From Ditylenchus dipsaci (Eukaryota; Nematoda; Chromadorea; Rhabditida; Anguinidae): 64,000 bases of DNA. The notes under the pieces were generated by a model. It had not been told where the DNA came from. It did not search any database and saw nothing but the letters and a program-made list of their open reading frames with translations. The position numbers and the translations under genes were made by a program. The stretch is from contig SADC01000066.1 in assembly GCA_004194705.1 (NCBI GenBank), positions 62,001 to 126,000 on the forward strand, read 5' to 3'. This document shows, one piece after another, positions 43,601 through 53,662 of this stretch (positions are counted from its first letter, which is position 1; the number at the start of each line of letters is the position of its first letter).

Positions 43601-45726
43601 AATCCCACCTCTCTAATAGTCCCATACGCCCCGTTTTTTTACTAGGATTACGAAGTTAGGGCCATTTTTCATTGAAAATTTGAAGATTTTTCGGAGATTG
43701 AAAAATAATACCACAGTGGGATTATTAGAGAGAATGCGGTATACGAAAATTTCAACAGTTATCAACTTGCAGTTAATGTAAAATTTTATCCATTATATTG
43801 AAAAGCTTCCTGTGCTTTTTTGGGCGAGAAGTTTTCCGGCGAAAAATTTCAGAAAGTTTCGTGGTAAAATTTCCATGCACCAACCGTTGTTAAAAAAGTT
43901 TTTATAATTAATATTTATCATCTTTTTTACTTTGAACATTTATAATATAAATTTTCCAAAAAGTTTAAAAAAATGACTAAAATGACGATTAAGAATTTCA
44001 GCTTCTGATTACTGGCCCTTCTGGAACTCCATACTCTAATGGATGCTTTGAGTTTGATGTAGCCTTTCCTCAGACTACCCGAATTCTCCACCCAAAGTGC
44101 AGTTGATAACTACTGGCAACGGATCTGTTCGCTTCAATCCCAATTTGTTAGACTTAAAAATCATATTTCGATTGAAATATAACCTGTTCATTAAGATATA
44201 ATTGCGGCAAAGTCTGTCTAAGTTTGCTTGGCACTTGGCAGGGTAGACCAGAAGAGCAGTGGAATGCAGAACACTCATCTTTGCTTCAAGTGATTGTCAG
44301 CATCCAGTCGCTGATCCTAGTAGATGAGCCTTATTTCAATGAGCCAGGATACGAGAATTCTATGAACACTCCTAGTGGGAAAACGGTTGGGAATTTTGAT
44401 TCTAAAAATATTAGCTCGTTCACAAAGCTCGTAGCCCCCTCCCTATAACTCAATTTTTCACCAACTCCATAGAAAATCTGATATTTATGACTAATAATAT
44501 TTTTATGTTCACTTTGTTTGCCATCATCAGATTTGAGATTGGAGAAAAAAAAATTTTTTTCGAAATTCCGCCTTGGTACCCCCTTACCTCTCAAAAATTA
44601 TTATAAATGACAGCAAAGTCTTATTCAAGTAAAAAAAACTTTTTGAACTTAAGATTTTGGCGGAAATTTAAAATATTTTGAAATGTAAGGGGGGGGCTAT
44701 GACGATTTGGGGTTTTTTCTTCTCAAATCCCAAATCTGATGGTAGCAAACACAGTAAACATGAAAAAATATTATTAGACTTAAATATCATATTTGCAATG
44801 TGGTTGGTGAAAAAGTAAGTTTAAAGGGTGGCTACAAACTTTATAAACAACCCAATAAATATTTTTAACAATCTAAGCACCAATTAAATATTTGTAATTT
44901 AAAAAATTACTATTTTTAAAAGTAATTTTGGAGCAATTTCATAGAATTGACTTTCAAGTCCGTATAAATTGCTTTAGCGCTCGCAAGAGTATAATTCCAA
45001 CATCCAGCTGCAAACTGTTCGCTGGGCCATGGTCGAGTCACTGAAGCGTCCATCACTTGCTTTTGAAAATGTTATTCAAGCACACTTTCGTCTGAAAAAG
45101 GAGGAAATTTTAAAGCAAGTCAATAATTGGATTGAGCTTGAAGAAGCGATCACTACCGCCAATAGATCAGCAGAAATGAAGGTAAATTGCTTTAAGTCTT
45201 TCAAGAACCGTGTGAAAAGCTAGTCCTGGCAATTTTTTCATGCGATAGGCCTCAGTGTTCAGAACACTGTCCAACAATTTTTTTTGCACAAAATTTGCCA
45301 CTTTTGGTCTCTTTCGACCCTAATACAACCTGAATTCCTTTGCAATTGACAAAATGGGTACCTTTGGGTGACTCAAAAACTCAATTTTTTATTGACCAGA
45401 ACACAACAATTATGCTTTTTTGAGCTCCTGAGTCTATTTGAAGTCGATATACGGTGTTTTATAACAATTTAAAAAAACTTTATATGGGAGGGCGGTATAT
45501 CCAAGCAGCGCCGAAAATTCTTCAAATGAGTCAAATTTTAAAATGCAAAAAATATCAAAAATACTTGTTGGCAAAAGCTGTATGCCTTCTGAGCATATAA
45601 TGTGAAATTACATGGTAATTTAAAAAGTACAAACTTTTCTTTACAAAATTAGTTTAGAATGTGCTCTTGAAGTTAGAAGAAGAATTTAAGAAGTTAACGT
45701 CTGCCTCAGCCACAAAGAAGGACTAA
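37663..45726 (+). CDS. BIRC6/BRUCE-like ubiquitin-conjugating enzyme, C-terminal region
   Basis: Exons 37663-37896, 37991-38186, 40888-41200, 41508-41635, 42412-42513, 42566-42750, 44002-44146, 44196-44385, 44978-45181 and 45658-45726; all phases agree. [38 protein letters not shown] and [20 protein letters not shown] lead into a UBC (E2) fold: [47 protein letters not shown] with the catalytic Cys at 44215-44217, [17 protein letters not shown] and [17 protein letters not shown]6 proteins are E2/E3 hybrids that ubiquitylate pro-apoptotic factors and autophagy proteins. The frame breaks once in the conserved core (near 44073, FPQ/DYP), where losing one G of GG explains it. No BIR domain is visible in the window. 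The gene ends [12 protein letters not shown], with AATAAAAT about 85 bp downstream. Confidence 0.9.
38838..40542. mobile_element. Foldback element F3, long copy with two tRNA-like segments
   Basis: TTTAAAGGACCATACTTGTT left, complement right ending ATGGTCCTTTAA. On the minus strand 39040-38980 reads CATAGCAGCGTATTGCGCTG ... TCAGGTTCGATCCCCG (B box), and 40405-40370 reads CATGTAGCTCAGTGGTATAG (A box). Inner arms share CTGGGGACTCC(C/T)AGTAGC and runs of CCCCCCAAAA. Repeat F4 copy 3 lies at 39432-39672. Confidence 0.75.
39432..39672 (-). repeat. Repeat F4 with GC-rich hairpin, copy 3
   Basis: Minus-strand copy. 39520-39560 is AAGCCCCCTGCGCCCCC, TTCG, then GGGGGCGCAGGGGGCTT, a near-perfect GC stem with a TTCG loop. 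Ends GCGGTAGGCCCCAG. Confidence 0.8.
41881..41905. repeat. ATATT microsatellite
   Basis: Run of ATTATAT/TATTA units within the BIRC6-like intron between 41635 and 42412. Confidence 0.8.
42008..42222. mobile_element. Palindromic element F5, compact copy
   Basis: Left TTGGTCCCCCCTGTTGTTTT, GGCTTAGGTAAGGGTAAGC, then TGTTTAGACACACTCAAACA. Right TGTTTGAGATCG...GACCTACCCTTGCCTAAGCC and GGAGATCAATGCAAAAA. About 215 bp in the BIRC6-like intron. Confidence 0.75.
43585..43739. mobile_element. 155-bp MITE, CCGTATT/CCGCATT type, TA duplication
   Basis: TA at 43583-43584 and 43740-43741. Ends CCGTATTCTGTCTGATAATC and GATTATTAGAGAGAATGCGG-like complement. Intronic. Confidence 0.8.
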
Positions 45727-46185
45727 TTTTCTGTACTTCAATGTGTAGATAATGTCTTGGATGTTTGTAGAATTGCTTTTGAAGGAGAGTTATGTAAATT
45801 TTATACAAATAAAATTTGTGTCGTTGGAAAGTGGGTAGTTATTTCAGAATCGAAAGTGGACATGTCAGGAGAGTGAGTACTTATATCAGCTAAGTAGGTG
45901 GGTAGGTCAAAAGATTGGACTGATCTGCCAGGAAACTGGGTAGGTATGCCAAGAGAGTGGGTAAACGTGGTGATTGTGATCCCTGAAAGTTTGGAAGGGA
46001 TCTGTACGAATAAAATTCAAAATTTGCTTAAACATTTTAAAAGTAGTGTGTTATGTGATTACGAAGTTGAAATCTCACCAAACCTCAGAGTATAGTTTGC
46101 AAAATATCGAATTTGATGCTGAGCATCAAAATGGCGCTTATTTCATTTCACACACCTCTTTTACATATATTTATTTTTTTTATCT
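45727..46185. other. 3' flank of BIRC6-like gene
   Basis: Polyadenylation-like AATAAAAT near 45809. 45830-45970 has loosely repeated GTGGGTA/GTAGGT phrases, also seen at 53860-53960. No gene. Confidence 0.5.
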
Positions 46186-46359
46186 TAAAGGGGCATGCCC
46201 CTCACCCATGGGAATATTATGAAAGGCGGGTACCAGTGAAATTCAAACGAGAATTTCACGTAATTTTGTCAAACTCGAGGAAAAACTATACCCCTAGGGG
46301 GAATCGAACCGGCAACCAAGCACTGCCAATGTTTTCGATTGATCATTGCCCGCAAGATA

Positions 46360-47135
46360 CCGTATTCTCTCTAATAGAACCACATGTGGTTCTATTTTTC
46401 AACCCCTCTTGGAAGGTGTGGTTCTAATAGAGAGTGTGGTTCTATTTTTCAACCTTCTGAACATATTGAAGCATTGCAGCATACGCGCATAAATTCTTTT
46501 TTTCGGACCTGCTTGATTTAAGGGGAACGCTCATTTATACCATACTTTTTATTGTGGTTACGGCAGTCATGGTTGTATCGATAACCTATATGAATAGTTA
46601 AAAAGTAATTTTGTTGATTAAGGTGATTATTGTCACCCCGGTCACCATAATCAATTTGATCAACCTAAAAAATAAAATATATATATAGTAAAAATGGGCG
46701 TCCCCTCCCCCCAAACCACAACAGGTCCCAAAACTCATTAACACTCTAGAGATATATCTTAATTACTATAATCAAATTTTCTTACGCTTCCTCAAGATCG
46801 ATTTCTTGTATCTGCTCAGCCAACTTTTTCTCATCTTGCGCGAGCTTCACCTTGCCTCGACCACTCGGAACCGGCCCAACTTTCTTGAAGCAGTAAATGG
46901 CGTCGTCCCCACATCCATCGGTGGCATTGGAACTCCGCACGATTTGAATGACTCAACGATGATCTCCTTCAGAAGATTCTCCCAGGCTTCGACAATCCCT
47001 TGGAGTTAGATGGCCGTTGTCGCAGCTTGAGAGTGTTAAGGGGTGTGGTTCTATTAGAAAGTGTGGTTCTATTTCACAACCCCCCTTGGGGGCTGTGGTT
47101 CAAAAGAGAGTGTGGTTCTATTAGAGAGAATACGG
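46360..47135 (-). mobile_element. pogo/Tigger-type element with CCGTATTCTCTCTAATAG termini
   Basis: TA at 46358-46359 and 47136-47137; ends CCGTATTCTCTCTAATAGAA and complement, followed by repeated GTGGTTCTATT phrases on both sides. It encodes the C-terminal part of a Tigger-like transposase on the minus strand, linking the short CCGTATT MITEs in this window to a pogo/Tigger source. Confidence 0.8.
46782..47020 (-). pseudogene. Tigger/pogo-like transposase C-terminal remnant
   Basis: Reads GIVEAWENLLKEIIVESFKS then CGVPM, like the helix ...I..SF.KCGI near the C-terminus of pogo/Tigger transposases, and ends in a charged tail (AQDEKKLAEQIQEIDLEEA, stop at 46784-46782). A single-base shift near 46915 separates the two parts. 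The catalytic core is missing. Confidence 0.65.
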
Positions 47136-47230
47136 TACTCAACAAAAGTGTATTTCAAAATAATTCTTTTTTGGATTGACCTGGTACTTGCATTTTAAAG
47201 CATTCCATCGACGACGAGAATGATCCTTTA

Positions 47231-48639
47231 ACAATGTTTTTACACCACCTTGCAGCTAAAATTTATCTCATCCATTGAGTGGTCAAACACCATGAATAAA
47301 TTTTGAGGAAATCACATAAAGTATGGGTAATAAACCAGTTAAAAATAACGAAAATTCGAAAACCCTGTTTTCAATGAGAGGTTGTTGTGATTTTTTTGAA
47401 AAAGGTAGGGGTACGATTTGTCGCCGCAAAGAAAATCGGCAGTAAAAACGGTGGAAAAAGCTTTTTCAAATAACGGCGAAAATTTTCAAAAGGCCCTTGA
47501 TGTATGTTTACCTTGAAAACGAATTCATGTCCAGCATGGTCGTTTTGTTTAAAAGAATAATCTATAATCTCAGAATCACTAATATTTTCAATTGCGCTCG
47601 AGACAGCAATCATTCAAAATCAAAAAAGTTCGAAATTGTTTCGCGAAAATACATTTTAATTTAAGTTGTCTCGAGTGGAATTCAAAACATCGTTTTATCT
47701 TCAATTAGCGCCCCCTCTCTGATAAGTGCCTCTCTTAACACTTATTGTATGAAAGCTATAAAGGTTTTTTACTGTGCGAAGAAAAAGAGAATACAGAAAG
47801 ATTGTTCTAGGAGACCGTCTTTTTAACATTCCGGTGCCGGAGCGTGAGAAATATGGGCAGAATTTCACGGTGAACACGATGGTGAATATTTTTTTGCGAA
47901 AAAGTTGGTATCTGCGGGTCAGATGCCCTTTTGAACCATCCAAGTCGAGATTTTCGCTCATGCAAATTCAAAGAGGCAGATATCGCCAATTTTTTAAAAT
48001 TGTTTTATTCAGTTTTCAGCTTGAGAGAAAGCGCAGATCACAGGCTTTCGAAGATCTGCCTCTTATATATTTTGAACATCTTGAAATCGAAAATATTTTT
48101 AAATTCTCTTACAAGAAACGATTTTTTTTATAATATTTATGAAGGGTGTTGGACAATGAGCATATTACAAACGCTGTTGAATTACGAGAATAATATCAAA
48201 GATATTGGACAACCATCAAAAGGCATGAAACTCACGGTTCGGAGCATTGAATTAATCGTTCCAGTCTTGTTCTAGAGATGTATAAATAAATTAATAAATT
48301 TTCGCCAAAAAACCATCAATTTTTCAATTGGTTTAATTGTTCTAAGGCTATCTTTTTTATCAGTCGACTACAAGTACATTATACTAAACAATAGAAAACC
48401 TAATTGTTAACATCACTTCAGTTATTCAATACAATAATTGTTTCAACATGCCTTTTTACCTAAACACTAAAACATTATCAAAATTCATACTTTTTTTTAT
48501 TAAACACACAATCTGATTGTGTGTTCAAAATGAATTTATTGCTGTTTCATAATTGCTGCTTTGAAATGCATTCTTGGCTGTTTTAAAGTCGGTATCTCTG
48601 AAAACTTGTTGCTTTAGTTAGTCAAATAAGTAATAATAA
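47231..48639. other. No firm gene; small open frame at 48154-48275
   Basis: 48154-48275 reads MSILQTLLNYENNIKDIGQP then KGMKLTVRSIELIVPVLF, stop, followed by AATAAATTAATAAA. It looks protein-like but is unrecognised. 47701-47745 resembles one end of a CCGTATT-type element (ATTAGCGCCCCCTCTCTGAT). Otherwise nothing seen. Confidence 0.35.
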
Positions 48640-49949
48640 CGGCTGCTCCAAAAGTTCCTGGGGTTTTTTCTAGCTCATATTTAGTAATAACTTTCTTATT
48701 GCAAAAGTTGTCTAGACATATGGTTTTGTAGCCTTTTTCTTCCTCTTCCAAAAAATATATGAATTTTATTTGAAACATTTTAGAAAAGTCATTCTTCGAC
48801 TTAAAACATCTAGGAGGTCATTTTGAAGAGTCGGAGATTATTTTCATCACTTTAACACACAAAAAGTTAAATAAAAATATGACGAATACAATAACTTCTT
48901 AGCATTAGGTTGAAGCACAGCTCAATATGTTCGAAACGCAGATCACAAAAGGATTTATATGGCTTTTGATATGGCTTTTTGAGAACATTAACTTTTGTTC
49001 AAATAGGACCGAGAATCCGAAAAATTGCGAAAATTTCGGATTTTGCTTTTCTTTGAAAGAGATTGGTTTTTTTTCAAAAAGCCATATCTCAGCATTGAAA
49101 TTCTCAAAAATTATTCTTTAAACCGGGTTTTGTAGCTCTTGAACTGCGCTTCAACGTGGTGCCAAAACCTTGTTGATATTTTTTTAAAGTCTTTGTCAGT
49201 TGAAGTACAGTCGAACTCCGATATAACACCACCCCCGCTATAGCGCCACCTTTAAGAAGGACCCAAGCAATAAAGACACCCCGGTTTAACGCCAGTGCTT
49301 TCTTTTTCAATGATTTGTCGATGATGAATAAGAAGGAGCTGGCGATGAGGGGATTGACGATCTTCTGGATGCTTGGAACGAATTGCAACTGCGTAGCGGA
49401 ATCAACAAAGAAGCGCAAATGTGAGTTTCTATGCTGGTGGACAACAACGTGAACCCAGGGGTTGGTGTTTAACTTTGTTCTTTCTTAGCACTCTATTCAG
49501 ATGAGGAGCTGACTCTAGACGAATTCGAGACAGAAGTCTTGGCTGCGGAGGAAGAAAGAGCGACAGAGAGCCCAAGGAAGAGGAAGTATAAAATCCGGTC
49601 ATCACTTGCCAAGAAGCTCAACTAATCCGTCGCTATGTGCTAACCGTATTTTCAATGTGAAACCGTATTTTCAAATCACCCTCAATAGAACGCCACCAAA
49701 ATCGGTCTGCAGGGGTGGCGCTATATCAGAGTTCGACTATAATGAAAATGCTCGCCAACTTTTTGAAATGACCTTCTAGGTGTTTCAAGCCATATAATGA
49801 CTATTCTAAAATATTTCAAATAAACTTCATATATCGTTTAAAAAAGAAGAACATTGCTACGAAACCATATGTCTGGATTAGTTGAGCAATTTAAAATTAT
49901 TGCTAAAAGTGAGCTAGAAAAAAATCACGAAAACTTTTGGACCACCCGT
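48640..49949. mobile_element. mariner-like element with long inverted ends, TA duplication
   Basis: ACGGCTGCTCCAAAAGTTCC left and GGACCACCCGT right; the arms remain similar for over 100 bp (TTTTTTCTAGCTCA, CATATGGTTT, AGGTCATTT). TA at 48638-48639 and 49950-49951. A pogo-like element is nested at 49208-49739. The right end is 8 bp from the stop codon of the kinase gene. Confidence 0.8.
49208..49739 (+). mobile_element. Nested pogo/Tigger-like element (CAGTCGAACTCCGATATAAC)
   Basis: TA at 49206-49207 and 49740-49741. Ends CAGTCGAACTCCGATATAAC and CTATATCAGAGTTCGACTA. It encodes a spliced C-terminal remnant: IDDLLDAWNELQLRSGINKE, intron GTGAGT...TTCTTAG, then SDEELTLDEFETEVLAAEEE and a basic end KKLN with stop near 49624. 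Acidic tails of this kind are usual in Tigger transposases. Confidence 0.8.
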
Positions 49950-49957
49950 TAATATTT

Positions 49958-52900
49958 TTACATGTATTTTTCATTGCTCTCATTTTCCAATAGAGCGTTA
50001 TTACTTTGCTCAATAACCGAAATTTCACGGTAAGATTTCAACTTTTTGTTTTCATCGAATACAGGCTCATATGGTGCTAGTATCTAAAATCAAAACAAAA
50101 TTTAAAATTTTTTTTGAATGCGTATTTAATCCCACTTTTTGGTCATTCAGTTTTTGCCAGTCATAGCCGTCAAAAAAAGGATGTCTTTTAACGAAGTCTG
50201 CACCAGAGTAGCCTAATCTTTTGGTTGGGTCATGTTGTAGAAGTTGCTTCAAAAATCTTTGGCATGGTGTGATATGCCCTCGGGCAACTTAATCTGAAAA
50301 ATTTCAAATAAATTTTTTGTTGAAATTTGTTAATAAACCTCTTTTTTGACTATATTTGTGACCAATACCATGAAGTCGGGCGACCAGAATTGTGATTTTC
50401 CAGTGTAAAGCTCAAGCAAAATTGCTCCCACAGACCACCAATCTAAATTTTTTCAACTCAGATATTTATATTTACTAGGTTTTTCGGCGCTACTATAGAA
50501 TAACCCCCCCCCAAAATCCGACTTTAAAAAAAGATTTAGAAAAAAAACCTGTCAAAATATTATCTCTTAGCTTAACACAAAAAAATAGGAACTGTGAAAT
50601 AATACGCTTAGATGCAGAATTTAACAATGAATCTATCTACGCCAGTGTATTTTTCCAATTTTCGAGGGGTTGAAAAATAAACGAGCCGACTCGTTTAATA
50701 GAGAAAATACGGTACTTTCAATTTTTAAGTTAATTTTATGCTCTAGGGTGGAGTTTTGTATAGCTATACCTATTTATACAATTTTTTTTTGATATATGAG
50801 ATTATATGAGAGAGGGGGGGGGCTTATATTTCTCAAATAGGGGCGGCTTTTATTTTTTGGATGGCCTCTAGGGAAGGCTTATATTAGAGGGGGGGCTTAT
50901 AATAGGAGGGGGGCTTCTATTAGAGGAAATAAGGTAAATTACTGGATGAAGTTATTTAAAAATCTCTGTAACTTTCCTATTATACGACCACTCACATAAA
51001 TTTTATATTTTTTTTGTAGAGAAAGAAATGGACTTTCTAACACATATTTCACTTTTTATTTTTCATTAGATATATCGCAAAATAAGTAATTCCAAAATTA
51101 TGATTCATTCTGAGATCACAATTTTTTTGTGAAAAAGTGCTTGTAAAATTTTCACGAACGGTCACTCTATACTTATGTTAGACATAAAAACTAAAGAACT
51201 GAAAATGGCGCTCATTTTGACACCGAACGCAGCATTCGAGAAAAATCGTTACTAAAACTATGCGAAATTAATGTATAAGTTAAAAAACGGATTTTGAGAA
51301 TTTTTTTTAACAGGAGTTTTTACGGAGGATCTACGGGGATCCAACGAAAAAATTTTGATGCGCTTCTCTGCGGCTCGGCTTTTTCAAAATTTATTAAACC
51401 TATTTAAATTTTGCAAGTACTATTGCACAACCTAAGAGTTAGTGTTCATCAAAAATCTTGATTATTGTGCGCTTGACGAATTTTCGGAGTGTCGAAATGA
51501 CCGAGTGCTCTATTTTCCTATCTGATTTTTTTTGACGGGGGTGTACGGGCTCTGGAGTCACCAAGAGGGTGGGGATGGGGCTGGGGGAAGGGTTTTATCT
51601 TAAAAAATTAAACGAGGGATCGTCCAAAAAGAAGCACGGAGGCCTAGGGGGGTGGGGGATTTGGATATTTTTTGCCATTCAACGCATTTGGCCAAGCTTT
51701 CATCGAAAAAGTTCAGAAAAACATGTTTCTGGCCAGAAACCCATACCAATAGTTGACCACAACAACCGAATTTATGGGGACTTATACTGATTTGGTTTGC
51801 GAAAAAGCTGAAATAGGTCACGAAAAGATTATTTATCTCACGAAAAACAAAAATTCACGAAAAACCAAAACATTAAATTGGCATTTTATCTAAATTTTCG
51901 TGTTAATCTTTTGAAAAATTTTTCAATAGCTTGTAGCCCAGAATCTCAGCTTTCTAACAAGCTATCAACTGACCAAATGATATTTCAAATAGTTGGAGGA
52001 AAAGGTTTCAAATGGACCAAATTTTCGGAAAAATTTGCTCTATCCAAAGACCTTTTCCTCCGACTTTTAAAAAATCGTTTGTTCAGTTAATAGCTTGTTA
52101 GAAAGCTGAAATCCTGGGCTACACAATACTAAAAAGTTTACAAAAAATTATAACAAAAACTTAGAAATATTTAAGTTTTAAGTTTTTCGTGAGCTAAATA
52201 ATCTTTTTCGTGACCTTTTTTAGCTTTTCGCAAACCAAATCATATTATGCCATTTATGGGTCCATTTTGAAGAAACTTTAAAGTTTCGTCTTATTTGAGC
52301 CATTGAAAATTTGTTCTAATAAACATTAACTCATGATGATAAAAGTTTTCACAGTGAAACTTCAAAAAGTTTGAATCGCGTACAAAAGAAAATGGCAAAG
52401 CTAGTTTGCGATTTTGCGACTTTTGAATTTCGACTCACAGAATGGGGAAGAGTATATGACACTTCCATCGAATGCTTTATTTTTTCTATAAGGACCTTAC
52501 CAACAGCTTGAGTGTAGCCTTCAGCAAAACTCTAAATACGAAAAATAAAAAAGTTAAAATATCCAAAACATCATGGCGCTACTGAAGAATTAGTTGCTCC
52601 CAAACACCTTGGTCCCCTCTGTTGTCATTTTTGTGAAAACACATTGGTCCCCTCAACTTCATTATGGTTACGAAAATCAACAGGGGGACCAAGCTGTTTG
52701 GGAGCAACTGATTCTCTAGTAGCGCCACATCATTTTACCGGGTCTATGTATTTCTGTAGCATTTCTGGAGCCATAAATTTGTAAGTACCACACACAGAAA
52801 ATGTTTTACACGCCTAATACATGAATCTATATTTTCGAATTTTAATAATAACAACGATGGGCATACCTTTTTCATTGGACGTGAAAGACCAAAGTCTGCT

Positions 52901-53662
52901 AACTAAATTTTTTCAAGCTATATTAGTTACGTGTTGAAATTTAAAAAAATTATTGCATTATTTTTCTTAACTATACCGTCAACAACTCAATTTTTTCATT
53001 TTTGAAAAAAGTTATATTTATAATATAATATCGAAATTGGAAATTTGTTAAACTTTTTTCCAATAGTAAATTTTAATTTATTAGAGTAAATATGGTGACC
53101 GAAACTTTTCAAGTCATTTTTCTGACTCAAAATACGCTGTAGTGTTCACCTTTTTTTTCAAAGGTAAAGCATCTCCACTTACAAGCAAATATCCGTTATC
53201 TCCAAACAAAAAGTTGGCTGGTTTCAAGTCTCGATGCACCATACTGCGCTTCTGGAGATACTGCACTGCCATCACCATGTTAGCTGCATAGAAACGTACT
53301 TGATCTTCTTGCAAAGGCTGGTATATTTTTAATAAATGGGAGAAATCACCCCCAGAGACCAGTTGAAACACCAGATATCCTGTAGTTCTCTCCTCATCCT
53401 AAAAATAATAAGAAAAAAGGTCAAAATATTTTTAGGTGGTCTTTACCCAAAAAGAGTAGTGCATCTTTACAATAAATTTAGAACTAGTACTACGATTAGT
53501 CCGAACTTCTATTTCAAAGCCTTCCCAAGTATTTTCTTCAATATCAATAGTTTTCATAGCATATAATTGGCCAGTTTTAGTGTGTCGAACCATCTCGACA
53601 ACTCCAAAACTTCCACTTCCTAGTGCACGTAAGATTTGAAAGTCACTTAATGCAGCATCTGG
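49958..53662 (-). CDS. AGC-family serine/threonine protein kinase (PKA/PKG-like catalytic domain)
   Basis: Exons 53662-53447, 53398-53183, 52902-52867, 52813-52739, 52531-52501, 50442-50339, 50293-50136 and 50083-49958, all phases consistent. Kinase landmarks in order: [15 protein letters not shown] (ATP Lys), [82 protein letters not shown] and FDGYDWQKL, then a short C-tail [11 protein letters not shown] ... NESNEKYM. The residue matching PKA Thr197 is Ser. No FxxF hydrophobic motif is seen at the tail. About 320 residues; upstream exon(s) with the start codon were not found. One T-run loss near 50253 interrupts KDF/LKQLL. It phosphorylates unknown substrates, presumably cytoplasmic. Confidence 0.88.
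50443..52500. other. Kinase intron of 2 kb, repeat-filled
   Basis: Contains CCGTATTT-type fragments (50640-50715 and 50815-50935, with GGGGGGCTTATA phrases), a GTGGGGATGGGGCTGGGGG stretch near 51570 and a palindrome at 51788-52243 (arms GATTTGGTTTGCGAAAAAGCT and complement, inner TAGAAAGCTGA). No coding seen. Confidence 0.55.
52574..52727. repeat. 154-bp hairpin with GGTCCCC phrases in kinase intron
   Basis: Arms GCGCTACT(G/A)GAGAAT-like outer ends, GTTGCTCCCAAACA inner, then CTTGGTCCCCTCTGTTG and CAACAGGGGGACCAAG. It shares its GGTCCCC(C)TGTTG core with F5. Confidence 0.75.

Larger units (their letters stand above)
46186..47230. mobile_element. Foldback element F2, copy 3, interrupted by a Tigger-type element
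   Basis: TAAAGGGGCATGCCCCTCACC left and decayed complement ending GAGAATGATCCTTTA. The tRNA-like minus-strand B box appears as CGGTTCGATTCCCCC at about 46272-46290. The element at 46360-47135 is inserted within it; without that insert copy 3 would be about 270 bp, like copy 2. Confidence 0.7.

Noticed and set aside
44224..44448. 74-codon open frame as a self-contained protein
   Set aside because: Its first part is the BIRC6-like exon 44196-44385; the rest reads into the intron after the GTTGGG donor.
47774..48133. Overlapping open frames of 119 and 114 codons
   Set aside because: Composition is not distinctive, no start context, splice pattern or family motif was seen; only the short 3' part (48154-48275) was kept as a weak note.
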